64,000 nt of DNA from an uncultured Chloroflexota bacterium (GCA_903884455.1 CAISEW010000031.1:31751-95750); one strand, 5' to 3'; shown: positions 46,505 to 54,315, counted from the stretch's first letter. Notes: generated from the sequence alone by a model not told the origin. Numbers and translations: made by a program.

Positions 46505-46616
46505 CTTGCCCGCACAAATTACTTACTTGCCGTTTCCAACATCTTCTTACTAATTTCACCTGAAAAAGTAATTGCTTACCTTGATGTCATGAGCAAATCT
46601 TCGCTTTCTGTGCCCT

Positions 46617-46952
46617 TCAATCCTTTGGACTTTTTGTCTCCTCTTCCTTTTCCTCCTCCTCTTCTTTTCCCTCCTCCTCTACTGTCGTAAGATACAGGTG
46701 GCTTGTGCTTGATTGCACCCGTGGCACTACCTTCCCACCACAATGAGGACAATCCAGCTCAACATCTTGTCTCGTAGTAAAGACGATGCTGACAATTCCT
46801 ACGACCACCAGCGCTATTCCTACGCCCATTACCACCCACCAAACTCTTTCCCCGAAGTCAGGCCTCTTTAGAAAAAGGCCCAGGATTATTAGCGCAGCAC
46901 CCAGAACCACCCACACCAGCACCGTCAGAATATCGTACCTTTTATAAGTCAT
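46617..46952 (-). CDS. Membrane protein with zinc-ribbon knuckle and acidic tail
   Basis: 111 residues: two helices (ILTVLVWVVLGAALIILGLFL and WWVVMGVGIALVVVGIVSIV), then a CPHCGGKV knuckle and a glutamate-rich end (EEEGKEEEEEKEEE). No known function. GGAGG precedes the ATG. Confidence 0.72.
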   Translation of the reverse strand: MTYKRYDILTVLVWVVLGAALIILGLFLKRPDFGERVWWVVMGVGIALVVVGIVSIVFTTRQDVELDCPHCGGKVVPRVQSSTSHLYLTTVEEEGKEEEEEKEEETKSPKD

Positions 46953-47017
46953 TCTCCCACCTCCTATCCTAGATTATAAATAGAGTAGCATCTATCGCTG
47001 ATGTTGTCTAGCCCCTA

Positions 47018-48067
47018 TTAGCTTCTAGCAAAGGTGGTTTCTCGGCGGACCAGTTTCATAGCGTCCGATGGGCAGACATAACGGCAGATGCCACAGCCGA
47101 TGCATCGATTGAAATCGCGTACCACCAAATCGCCATCCATTTTCAAGGCTTCCATCCAGCACCGATCAATACAAGCGCCGCAGCCGACACAGGCATCGTC
47201 GTCTATGTTTATGACCCAATTGGCGATAACAAACTGGCTGGGTAGCGGAGAACGTTTAACTCCTCTAAGTAGGAAACAGTGACAGCCGCAGCAGTTGCAC
47301 AGCAGGTCGATGTATCTATCCTGGCTGTTGGCATAGTTATGTACCAGTCCGGCTTTCTCCGCTTCGTCAATTCTCTGTCGAGCTTCCTCTTTGGAAATGA
47401 GGTTAACGAAGCCATAACGCTGAGCAAACTGTGCCGATGGACCGAAAATCATACAAAGGTTGTCTTTCGGTTTATCACAAGGTTTATCAAGTAGATCGCC
47501 CTGGTGGCGGCAGACGCAGGTTCCAGCAGCGATATACTCAGTTTTATCAATAAGTTTCATCACTTCGTCATAAGGCAAAACAGTAGTCTTACCGTGGATT
47601 TCTTGTTTTATAACAATTGTTCTAGCTTTGGGCTTTTCAATGGCGGCAGGTGTCGGGGCAGGAGGTGGCATGTTTTTCACCGCCTTGCCATAGCTTTTGA
47701 AAAGCTGTGCCAGACGCTTGGTACGTTCGTCCGTACGGCCGTGCATGAACTGCAATTCGATGATGCCCGGAACCAGCGGCATGAGCTCATACAATCGGTT
47801 ACCAGCTTTTTCTTTTACCCTCACCAGGCCTCGGCCTGCCATTTCATTGAGTTGCTTACTTAATCCGTCAACATCAGACGTTTTCATTTTGGTGGCGAGT
47901 TCTCCGGCAGATACGGGATCAACGGGCATGTTTGCAGCAATCTCTGCTTGCTTCGGCGTAAAAATCTCTTCAGCCAGAACATAGAACTCCTCGCAGGGTA
48001 TTGAGGGATATGTCGAACTGCGGGCATTAAGTGCCTCAGCCAGTTTGTTGTAGACCTCTCGTGTCAT
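47018..48067 (-). CDS. Iron-sulfur protein with winged-helix N-terminus and two [4Fe-4S] ferredoxin clusters
   Basis: 349 residues from the ATG at 48067, which has AAGGAG seven bases upstream. Residues about 35-110 look like an ArsR/MarR-type winged helix (SAGELATKMKTSDVDGLSKQ). A cysteine-rich middle (GTCVCRHQGDLLDKPC, CNCCGCHCF) precedes C-terminal CVGCGACIDRCWMEA and CIGCGICRYVCPSDA. Such proteins may sense redox state or carry electrons; frequent in sulfate reducers and Dehalococcoidia. Partner unknown. Confidence 0.82.
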   Translation of the reverse strand: MTREVYNKLAEALNARSSTYPSIPCEEFYVLAEEIFTPKQAEIAANMPVDPVSAGELATKMKTSDVDGLSKQLNEMAGRGLVRVKEKAGNRLYELMPLVPGIIELQFMHGRTDERTKRLAQLFKSYGKAVKNMPPPAPTPAAIEKPKARTIVIKQEIHGKTTVLPYDEVMKLIDKTEYIAAGTCVCRHQGDLLDKPCDKPKDNLCMIFGPSAQFAQRYGFVNLISKEEARQRIDEAEKAGLVHNYANSQDRYIDLLCNCCGCHCFLLRGVKRSPLPSQFVIANWVINIDDDACVGCGACIDRCWMEALKMDGDLVVRDFNRCIGCGICRYVCPSDAMKLVRRETTFARS

Positions 48068-48216
48068 TGTTTTCTCCTTGATTTGATATTTGGTGCTCGT
48101 ACAAATTGAGTGCAATGTCACCTGTGTAATTATATATCACATAGAAAGGCGAAACAAAATATTGTGCTTCAGGCGGGACTACCTGTGAAAGCCTGGATAA
48201 CCCTCGACTGAGGACA

Positions 48217-48852
48217 TCATTCTACTTTCTTCTGTTGCCTATCGTATATGATGTCTTTTATTACGCCTTTAGCCAGGACTTGTTTAATACCAGACAGATT
48301 GCGGAACAGCATAAAAATGCCGATAGCTAATACATAACGTACTAGCATCAGCGAGCCTTCAAACAACCAGATAAACAGGGGCAACAGGGCAAATCCAACG
48401 ACCACCAACGCTATTCCTATGAGTATGGCCGCCGAAAACTTACGGGTAGTAAAGAACGGAATAGCTACTATTACCAACGTAACAAGCATTGACAGGGGGG
48501 CTAGCACGAGAAAGATACCTATAACGGTGGCTGAACCTTTGCCACCCCTGAAACCTGCGAACACAGGGAAATTATGTCCCACCAGAGCCGCAAAACCAGC
48601 TCCAAAGACCCACAATTCCGAAATATTTAAAGTCTGGGCAATGAGTATAGCAACTGCCCCCTTCGCAATATCAATGAGACCAACAAAAATGCCTTCAGGA
48701 GTACCAATTTCACGCATAACATTAGCGCCGCCCATGTTACGTGAACCGACGTTCCGAATATCTACGCCTTTCCTCATACGAGCCACGATGTAGGCTGTAG
48801 GAATGGAGCCTAAAAGATACCCGATGATTATGCTTAGAATACCTAGTAGCAT
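48217..48852 (-). CDS. plsY: Acyl-phosphate glycerol-3-phosphate acyltransferase
   Basis: 211 residues with about five helices and the PlsY motifs GYLLGSIPTAYIVAR, VGSRNMGGANVMREIG and GHNFPVFAGFRGGKGSAT. It starts bacterial phospholipid synthesis. I prefer the ATG at 48852 (GGTGAGG upstream) over the TTG four codons earlier. Its presence indicates ester-linked bacterial lipids. Confidence 0.94.
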   Translation of the reverse strand: MLLGILSIIIGYLLGSIPTAYIVARMRKGVDIRNVGSRNMGGANVMREIGTPEGIFVGLIDIAKGAVAILIAQTLNISELWVFGAGFAALVGHNFPVFAGFRGGKGSATVIGIFLVLAPLSMLVTLVIVAIPFFTTRKFSAAILIGIALVVVGFALLPLFIWLFEGSLMLVRYVLAIGIFMLFRNLSGIKQVLAKGVIKDIIYDRQQKKVE

Positions 48853-48982
48853 GTCCTCACCCAAAAGATGCCTTATGCTCTATTCATGGTGACACAGCAT
48901 CCTTGGATTCCGTGAAATGAATGTTTAGCCAAGCTAAATCCACCACATTCTCCGCCATTTTCTATCGCTGTTAGGTGGCGGA

Positions 48983-49828
48983 TTATCTGTCTCCAAGCAC
49001 GCTGACAAGAATGAGACCCGGTCCGGTGTGCGTGCCGATAACCGGGCTTGTACGTGAGAGGTAAATAGGAACTTGCGGATACTTTGAGTGCAGCCTCCGG
49101 ACCAAGCGGTTGGCCTCATCTAAGTCAGTGGCGTACTCTACAGCTAACCCCTCAACGTTGCCAAAGCTTGTGGCAAAGTTGTACAGGAGATCTATCGCCT
49201 TAGCTCGGGAGCGTTCCCGAGCACAGGGATATACCTCACCATCCTTCATACCGATGATGGGGTTTACCTTGAGTAATGAACCAAGAAAGGCTTGCGCTTT
49301 GCCGATGCGCCCGCCGCGTTCCAGGTATTCAAGGGTATCAAAGGCAGCATGCATATCTACCCGGTGCATGGTGTGACGGGCCACATCCAGTACTTCATCA
49401 AGGCTAGCCCTAGCTTGGGCTGCTTTGGCAGCAGCAATTGCTATGAAACCCTGCGCCATAACTGCCCATTGCGAGTCCAAAACCTCTACACGACATCGTT
49501 TCTTCATCAACCCTGCGGCTTGTAATGCCACTTGATAGGTGGCACTGAGCTTGGAAGTTAAACTGATAACCACGATCTCGTTTGTTTTTTCGGCAAGCTT
49601 ATCGTAGGCATCGGCAAAAGCCGCTGGTGGCGGCACAGATGTCGCAGGCAAAGCCTTGCTGGTCCTTAGCTTTCCGTAGAACTGGTCAGGACCCAGGTCG
49701 AGACCATCGCGGTAAAGGTCCGTGCCAAAGCGGACAACCAGCGGAACCACGGTAATCCCGAACTCTTCGGCTACCTGAGGAGGCAGGTCAGCCACACTAT
49801 CAGTCACAATAGCTACATTAGGCACGGA
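48983..49828 (-). CDS. DegV family fatty-acid-binding protein
   Basis: About 281 residues. The DegV pattern is clear: VAIVTDSVADLPPQVAEEFG, VVPLVVRFG, TSKLSATYQVALQAA and DTLEYLERGGRIGKAQAFLG. These proteins (FakB type) hand fatty acids to a kinase; no fakA is adjacent. The GTG at 49828 has GGAGGG eight bases upstream; a GTG seven codons earlier is less likely. Confidence 0.9.
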   Translation of the reverse strand, partial: SVPNVAIVTDSVADLPPQVAEEFGITVVPLVVRFGTDLYRDGLDLGPDQFYGKLRTSKALPATSVPPPAAFADAYDKLAEKTNEIVVISLTSKLSATYQVALQAAGLMKKRCRVEVLDSQWAVMAQGFIAIAAAKAAQARASLDEVLDVARHTMHRVDMHAAFDTLEYLERGGRIGKAQAFLGSLLKVNPIIGMKDGEVYPCARERSRAKAIDLLYNFATSFGNVEGLAVEYATDLDEANRLVRRLHSKYPQVPIYLSRTSPVIGTHTGPGLILVSVLGDR

Positions 49829-50004
49829 TATTGCCCTCCGCTCCACCAAACAACCCAGACAGTATCATTTTGCGACCACACGGGACTGGAATAGTTGGGG
49901 GCGTCTGTAGATATGATGCTGCTTGCTCATAAGCCGCACAAGGAAATGACACCACAGCGGGGCGGGCTACCAGGGCGAGAGGAGCCATTAGTCCAGCTAC
50001 GATA

Positions 50005-50235
50005 TCATCTCCAGTCAGTTAGTTCGGCCTTTATCAACATGCTTCCCAATGCCACTAACCATAGCGAAAAGGCGATTCCCACGCCTAAAATACACAAGCC
50101 TAACGTATCCTGCTGCTGGATATCTCCTATGACCATTCTGGACAATAAATAAAGAAGACCAATTCCAGCCGCTGCTAGCATAGAGTGTGCCACTACACGC
50201 CATCCTTTTCGTGTTAAAAGCTTGTTTATAATCAT
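50005..50235 (-). CDS. Small two-helix membrane protein
   Basis: 76 residues: MIINKLLTRKGWRVV, then helices at about 16-36 and 45-68. AAGGAGGGA lies three to five bases before the ATG. The ATG overlaps the stop of an open frame upstream (ATGA), suggesting a former two-gene unit. Confidence 0.65.
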   Translation of the reverse strand: MIINKLLTRKGWRVVAHSMLAAAGIGLLYLLSRMVIGDIQQQDTLGLCILGVGIAFSLWLVALGSMLIKAELTDWR

Positions 50236-50405
50236 CGCTCCCTCCTTGCCCTTCTATTGATATTATACTCCAGCGAAAGCATCGTGAAAATAGACACCTT
50301 GGTCGCCATCCATACCGTACCCTTATCGCTGAAGGTGATAGTGCCGAAGATTGCGCCGGCTAACTTATTTAGCCCGCTAACCTGCTCTTCAAATTTGTAA
50401 AGGTT
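50232..50405 (-). pseudogene. Truncated upstream frame, possible gene remnant
   Basis: An open stretch of 57 codons with no ATG, GTG or TTG in its first half reads as a plausible protein tail (NKLAGAIFGTITF, TKVSIFTMLSLEYN). Its TGA overlaps the start of the next gene. It begins just beyond the tmRNA terminator, so a gene may have been cut here. Weak evidence. Confidence 0.3.
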
Positions 50406-50435
50406 TTAGAGCAAAGGAGCTGGAGGGAACAGATA

Positions 50436-50466
50436 TAAAAAGCGCCAGCAGTGAAAAGCCGGCGCT
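50436..50466 (-). terminator. Rho-independent terminator after tmRNA
   Basis: On the minus strand AGCGCCGGC (50466-50458), an eight-base loop, and GCTGGCGCT (50449-50441) form a 9-bp stem with one G-T pair, followed by TTTTAT. It begins 11 bases after the tmRNA 3' end. Confidence 0.85.
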
Positions 50467-50477
50467 TCTAAATTTCC

Positions 50478-50814
50478 TGGTGGAGGCGGGGGAGAGTTGA
50501 ACTCCCCGTCCAAAAGAAGGTTGCCAGAATATCCTACAAGCTTAGTCAGCTCCTTTTATCTCATCTAGCTTTCATCTGCTGACCGAGTCCAGCCAGACCA
50601 GCCAATACCTCTTAGCCAACCCTTATCGGCATCAGGATTGGAGCGCCTCGATTTTTCTGACACCCAATCCCAAGCTTCGAGGAGAGCTCGGGTTAGATTG
50701 AACCGTTAAGCGTAAACAGGTTCAGCAGTTGTTTTTTGCCACCTGTTTTATGAGGTTAGTGGCACCTCAGCCTGCAATTCTGTAGGCCCTCCCCTGTCGA
50801 ACCCACGCGCCCCC
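50478..50814 (-). ncRNA. ssrA: Transfer-messenger RNA (tmRNA)
   Basis: The 5' end GGGGGCGCGTGGGTTCGACAG and the 3' end GGTTCAACTCTCCCCCGCCTCCACCA (quoted here in meaning: T-arm, acceptor, encoded CCA) pair as a tRNA-like acceptor, G1-C72 onward. About 337 nt. The best tag frame ends Thr-Thr-Ala-Glu-Pro-Val-Tyr-Ala then TAA (50732-50706), preceded by AAA and CAA codons; the resume codon is uncertain. The tag ends VYA rather than the common ALAA. smpB lies 21 bases upstream on the same strand. Confidence 0.92.
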
Positions 50815-50835
50815 GTATTCTAGCCTCCCCTCCTG

Positions 50836-51297
50836 TCACCTCCTTCTCTGCTTCAGCGCCCGCTCTACTTCCCTTTCGGCGTCCCGACGGGCAATAGCTT
50901 CCCTTTTATCGTAAGCTTTCTTCCCTTTGGCCACCCCAAGCTCCAACTTAGCCACCCCATGTTTAATATACAGCTTAAGGGGCACTAAAGTCAAACCCTT
51001 CTGCACTACCTTGCCGGCAAGGATGTCAATCTCCTTTCTATGCAGAAGAAGCTTGCGAGGTCTGACAGGTTCATGTGTGTTATAGCTGGCAGCATCATAG
51101 GAAGCAATGTGGCTATTATAGAGCCACAGCTCTCCATTTTCCGGCTTGGCATAGGCATCACTCAGATTTACCTTGCCTTCCCTGATGGATTTAATCTCGG
51201 AACCCTTGAGGACGATTCCTGCCTCAAAGCTTTCCTGGATATGATAGTCGTGATAAGCTTTGCGATTAACGGCTATCACGCTGGAACCTTTTGCCAT
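50836..51297 (-). CDS. smpB: SsrA-binding protein
   Basis: 153 residues. SmpB signatures: VNRKAYHDYHIQESFEAGI, VLKGSEIKSIREGKVNLSD, and the basic C-terminal tail (GKKAYDKREAIARRDAEREV). It brings tmRNA to stalled ribosomes and is directly followed by the tmRNA gene. Confidence 0.96.
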   Translation of the reverse strand: MAKGSSVIAVNRKAYHDYHIQESFEAGIVLKGSEIKSIREGKVNLSDAYAKPENGELWLYNSHIASYDAASYNTHEPVRPRKLLLHRKEIDILAGKVVQKGLTLVPLKLYIKHGVAKLELGVAKGKKAYDKREAIARRDAEREVERALKQRRR

Positions 51298-51370
51298 ACG
51301 GCAATTTTAGCACCGGGACGTAGGGTGAGCAATTTATGGTACACTTCCCTGACAAACCCGGCGCTGCTCC

Positions 51371-51409
51371 AGAGATTGCCACGCACCTTTCAGGTGCTCG
51401 CAATGACAA
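51371..51409. repeat. Dispersed palindromic repeat (CGCAATGAC family)
   Basis: AGAGATTGCCACGCACCTTT then CAGGTGCTCGCAATGAC, matching the copies at 8.1 and 41.0 kb. Located upstream of smpB. Confidence 0.7.
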
Positions 51410-51462
51410 AAGGCGAAGAGCTAGCAATAACGATTCGAGTTGCTAAACGACTGCAGTTATTA

Positions 51463-51618
51463 CTATTTTTTCTCCAGTCCTTTTTCCTTGACAAATGCCT
51501 TTGTGCGCTTACCTACCTCATCAGCTTTACTGATTAGGTAGACCATGCCACCCAAACACACAAGGAAAATGCCAACCCCAATAGGTCCCGTCCAATATAA
51601 GACTAGCCACATATCCAT
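51463..51618 (-). CDS. 51-residue membrane protein
   Basis: Begins MDMWLVLYWTGPIGVGIFLV and continues through one helix to about 32, followed by a basic tail (KADEVGKRTKAFVKEKG). AAAGGAGGAG lies two to four bases before the ATG, an excellent site. Upstream, divergent from comEA. No family recognised. Confidence 0.68.
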   Translation of the reverse strand: MDMWLVLYWTGPIGVGIFLVCLGGMVYLISKADEVGKRTKAFVKEKGLEKK

Positions 51619-51829
51619 TGCTCCTCCTTTACTTTAATTGAACATTTAGTTTTATTACCAGATTGTATGTACAGGCTTATAGCGAAGTCAATAGGGGGCG
51701 CCATCAAAATCCATTTCGCAAAAGACGAATTTACTAGAAGGAGTGGCCGTTTTAAAATATACTGGAGGGAAGGGGATTTTATTGTAGAATATTATGTAGA
51801 ATGCTATTTATTGAGAAAGGAGCTATGCC

Positions 51830-52336
51830 ATGAGCCGTGCCGATAGATTTTACTTATTCATAACTGTCTTCCTGCTTGCCGCTGCAATAGCCGGCGGCGT
51901 CATGCTGGCGGTGCAGCACAGCAGAAACCAGCCTGTGGAAATCGTTTTGTCTCAAACAGAGCCTCCAGAGCAAAGCGGGGAGCTTTACATCGGCGGCGCT
52001 GTGGCTAACCCCGGCATCTATCCCTGGCAAGAAGGTGACACCATACAGGCTCTTATTTTGGATGCTGGAGTTGAACCTGATGCCGACCTCAGCCATATCG
52101 AGGTTTATGTTCCACGGGAAGGCGAAGAACAATCTCCCCAGAAGATAGACATCAACCGGGCCGAGCCCTGGCTTCTCGAAGCCCTGCCCGGGATAGGTGA
52201 GGTTACAGCCCAGGCTATCGTGGATTACCGCGATGAGAACGGCTCATTTAAGCGCATTGAGGACTTGTTACAAGTCAAAGGCATCGGCGAAGGGACACTC
52301 GCAAAGATAAAAGACTACATAACCGTGTCGGATTAG
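51830..52336 (+). CDS. comEA: ComEA-like DNA-binding competence protein
   Basis: 168 residues: N-terminal membrane helix (FYLFITVFLLAAAIAGGVML), SLBB domain (LYIGGAVANPGIYPW...), then a double helix-hairpin-helix (IDINRAEPWLLEALPGIG, FKRIEDLLQVKGIG). ComEA binds incoming DNA at the membrane. No comEC is adjacent. AAAGGAG precedes the ATG. Confidence 0.88.
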   Translation: MSRADRFYLFITVFLLAAAIAGGVMLAVQHSRNQPVEIVLSQTEPPEQSGELYIGGAVANPGIYPWQEGDTIQALILDAGVEPDADLSHIEVYVPREGEEQSPQKIDINRAEPWLLEALPGIGEVTAQAIVDYRDENGSFKRIEDLLQVKGIGEGTLAKIKDYITVSD

Positions 52337-52343
52337 GAAGCTC

Positions 52344-52368
52344 CCTCTAAATCCGCTGGCTGGGCTAC
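52344..52368 (-). repeat. CAGCCAGCGGATTT motif, minus orientation
   Basis: Read on the minus strand: GTAGCCCAGCCAGCGGATTT then AGAGG. It lies between the comEA stop and the stop of the 28-aa gene, in the orientation of the latter. Confidence 0.7.
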
Positions 52369-52451
52369 GTTCATTTTATTCCCTTGCTATCTGTAAGGCA
52401 GGAATGAAATAAAATCCGCTCAAGATTGCAAATAAATCGGCTCTTATCTCA

Positions 52452-52538
52452 TCACTTCTTCGGGCCCTTCCGAAGATATTCCGCGGCTTTCTTCCGCGCT
52501 TTCTTTCCTGTCTTTTTAGCTGCTTTCTTCTGAGCCAT
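52452..52538 (-). CDS. 28-residue highly basic peptide
   Basis: Starts MAQKKAAKKTGKKARKKAAE and ends YLRKGPKK: 13 of 28 residues are lysine or arginine, in a repeated Ala-Lys-Lys pattern like the tails of histone H1-type and other nucleic-acid-binding proteins. TAGGAG lies just before the ATG and a repeat-borne TATAAT lies 34 bases upstream, so it has its own promoter and ribosome site. Possibly a DNA or RNA compaction peptide. Confidence 0.62.
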   Translation of the reverse strand: MAQKKAAKKTGKKARKKAAEYLRKGPKK

Positions 52539-52571
52539 CCGTCTCCTAGTAAACGCAATTCCCTTTGCGAC

Positions 52572-52633
52572 ATTATAGCAGCCTGGTAGACAACACACAA
52601 GAAACATAAGGTTTGAGGATAGTCTGAGGCTTC
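52572..52633 (-). repeat. Recombinase-tail/promoter repeat, minus-strand copy
   Basis: On the minus strand: GAAGCCTCAGACTATCCTCA then AACCTTATG, a diverged middle, and TATAAT (52577-52572). It matches copies B and F in its first 25 bases and in placing a TATAAT downstream, and it precedes the 28-aa gene in the same direction. Confidence 0.6.
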
Positions 52634-52756
52634 ATAAGTCGATAGTGTAAATGAACTTTTGAGGAAGGATTTGGCTCTTAGGAAGCGTATTGGTGCGGAT
52701 GACGCATTTACTCTCTCTGCTCTCAATCAATTTGTAAAATAAATTGTCATAACCTA

Positions 52757-52785
52757 TTGACAACGCTCGGCACACGCACTACACT
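52757..52785 (+). promoter_or_regulatory. Promoter of the HH-repeat protein gene
   Basis: TTGACA (52757-52762) and TACACT (52780-52785), 17 bases apart; a TATAAG follows at 52788-52793. A leader of about 100 bases separates it from the gene. Confidence 0.6.
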
Positions 52786-52826
52786 TTTATAAGCACATCT
52801 GCAAACTAGTTTTGTAGCTTGCTTAT

Positions 52827-52892
52827 CCCGCCAGTCACCATAACTCCAAGGGATAGACGGGTAATTGTTGGTATGGGACAGGGACTGGCGGG
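52827..52892 (+). promoter_or_regulatory. Structured leader with a long hairpin masking the ribosome site
   Basis: CCCGCCAGTC (52827-52836) pairs perfectly with GACTGGCGGG (52883-52892). Inside, CCATA (52838-52842) can pair with TATGG (52872-52876), leaving an internal loop and an apical region of about 30 bases. The GGCGGG of the 3' arm sits just before the GTG at 52896, so folding would hide the ribosome site. It fits no riboswitch class I recognise; an RNA thermometer or protein-bound leader is also possible. Confidence 0.55.
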
Positions 52893-52895
52893 AAC

Positions 52896-53819
52896 GTGGT
52901 TTTATTGGGCGACATGATTATGGGCAGAACTCGCGTTAAGTTTCTGAGGCGCTTAGGCATCGCTTTGATATTCCTACCGGAGCTTGTTACCACGCCATTC
53001 GGTGTGGCGCTTGTACTTCTCTCGCGCTATTTATCCAGAAGACATGAGGCCAGTATGAATAATCGCCTCCGAGCAATGGTCAAGTATTATCTGGCTCACA
53101 CCAGGCGCTTTAGCGATGATGCTGATGGCGTATCCAGTGCCCCTGGCCCGGTAAAGCGCTATAACCGGAATGAGGAACACGTTATTCTTGGGCAAATTAC
53201 AGGCAGCCGTAGTCTTGAAGCTAACTCTGCTCCCTCGGTTCGGCAGAGCATGCGTGATGTACGGGATGGTACAGTACACCATGCCATGGATGCGCAGGGC
53301 CCTTCCCGGCGCTATAAGGCTGGTGATAGTTTCAAGGTTGAGTCTGGTTGGGCTGATACATCCCATAGAGCAGCAAAGGCGATTCATCACACGATAAATA
53401 GAGAGTGGCTCTCCCGGTACTATGAAAGCGAGAATAGCGCTGTGGCTCATTCCAATTGGGCTCGCACCTCTGGTGGCGGGGAGGGAGCGACGCACCACTC
53501 CATCAACATGAGGTTACTTTCTCAGCGTTATCAGACAGGTAGTGTCGGACAGACGAAGGTAAAGCATCATACCATAAACATGGCCCTACTTCGGCAACGT
53601 TATGGGTCAGCGGTGAGCTCCACGACGGTTCTCAACGCCCTCCGAGATAATAATTTCTACTACGACGTAGTATCTAGAGGGAATGTCATTGGGGGCTACC
53701 AGTGCTCAATGGCAACTAATGCAGACCATTCTACCGACACGCTGAAAAAGAGGAAGAGTACCAAAAAAGGAGAGGGAGAAAACTATTGGTTATACCGCTA
53801 TGCTTTCATGAACATTTAG
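52896..53819 (+). CDS. Unknown protein with four HH-[TSA]-[IM]-[ND] repeats
   Basis: 307 residues (GTG start; an ATG at 52914 is the alternative). An N-terminal hydrophobic stretch (GIALIFLPELVTTPFGVALVLL) may be a membrane anchor. A motif recurs four times at 30-40 residue spacing: VHHAMDAQGPSRRY, IHHTINREWLSRYY, THHSINMRLLSQRY and KHHTINMALLRQRY. The paired histidines could bind metal. The C-terminus is basic (KKRKSTKKGEGEN) with aromatic residues. I recognise no family. Its leader hairpin suggests post-transcriptional control. Confidence 0.6.
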   Translation: MVLLGDMIMGRTRVKFLRRLGIALIFLPELVTTPFGVALVLLSRYLSRRHEASMNNRLRAMVKYYLAHTRRFSDDADGVSSAPGPVKRYNRNEEHVILGQITGSRSLEANSAPSVRQSMRDVRDGTVHHAMDAQGPSRRYKAGDSFKVESGWADTSHRAAKAIHHTINREWLSRYYESENSAVAHSNWARTSGGGEGATHHSINMRLLSQRYQTGSVGQTKVKHHTINMALLRQRYGSAVSSTTVLNALRDNNFYYDVVSRGNVIGGYQCSMATNADHSTDTLKKRKSTKKGEGENYWLYRYAFMNI

Positions 53820-53830
53820 CCAGAATGTTC

Positions 53831-53857
53831 CCTCTCCACATCCGCTGGCTGGGCTCC
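53831..53857 (-). repeat. CAGCCAGCGGATTT motif, minus orientation
   Basis: Minus strand: GGAGCCCAGCCAGCGGATGT then GGAGAGG. It lies 29 bases after the stop of the GYD-like gene, in that gene's orientation, and 12 bases after the HH-repeat gene's stop. Confidence 0.7.
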
Positions 53858-53885
53858 GCTAATCGTTACTGAGGCATAAAATTGT

Positions 53886-54131
53886 TCATACATCTTTGGC
53901 TGGAACGGCGCTTAGGGTTTCGACAATGTAGCCTGTCTCAATTCCTATGTCCACCACAAAGCTCATAGCCTTCTTGGGATTGAGTGCTTCAAAAACAACT
54001 ACACCATCATATTGCCCAAAGGTGACATAAACATCATGGATTGTGATTCCCTTCGGAGCTTTGAGCTTTTTCAAATAGTCGATAGCCTCTCTGCCTTTTC
54101 CTATCGGTGATAGAAGACTCATGAATAACAT
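53886..54131 (-). CDS. GYD-like small alpha/beta protein
   Basis: 81 residues: SPIGKGREAIDYLKKLKAPK, then GITIHDVYVTFGQYDGVVVF and PKKAMSFVVDIGIETGYIVE. The layout matches GYD/Lrp-ramp-type ferredoxin folds that bind small molecules. AAGGAGG precedes the ATG. CAGCCAGCGGATTT motifs lie on both sides. Confidence 0.7.
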   Translation of the reverse strand: MLFMSLLSPIGKGREAIDYLKKLKAPKGITIHDVYVTFGQYDGVVVFEALNPKKAMSFVVDIGIETGYIVETLSAVPAKDV

Positions 54132-54160
54132 AGCTGACCTCCTTCCTTGTTCTACTGCCT

Positions 54161-54184
54161 GTCCAAATTCGCTGGCTGGGCTAC
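54161..54184 (-). repeat. CAGCCAGCGGATTT motif overlapping a stop codon
   Basis: Minus strand: GTAGCCCAGCCAGCGAATTT then GGAC. The TAG of this motif is itself the stop codon of the Cys-rich gene, so the motif marks exactly that gene's end. Confidence 0.7.
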
Positions 54185-54315
54185 TTCTCTTTTACGCAGG
54201 GATGCTCTACACCCTCGCCGTGGCATTCTTTGATTTGTTCAGGATTGCATTCCCCTGGCTTGCCCTTTAGCCTCTCTGAGTGCTCGCATCCCTTTCTGCT
54301 CTTTGACTTGCACAT
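54181..54315 (-). CDS. 44-residue cysteine-rich protein
   Basis: Starts MCKSKSRKGCEHSERLKGKP and continues with CNPEQIKECHGEGVEHPC, giving five cysteines and several histidines, enough to bind a metal ion. GGAGG lies seven to eight bases before the ATG. Similar tiny CxH-rich proteins occur in Dehalococcoidia and Deltaproteobacteria; no known role. The preceding 224 bases (54316-54539) show no other gene. Confidence 0.65.
   Translation of the reverse strand: MCKSKSRKGCEHSERLKGKPGECNPEQIKECHGEGVEHPCVKEK

Noticed and set aside
52376..52726. Longer open frame on the minus strand (MRAERVNASSAPI...)
   Set aside because: It runs through the repeat promoter and overlaps the 28-aa gene in another frame; the 28-aa gene has the proper ribosome site and promoter.
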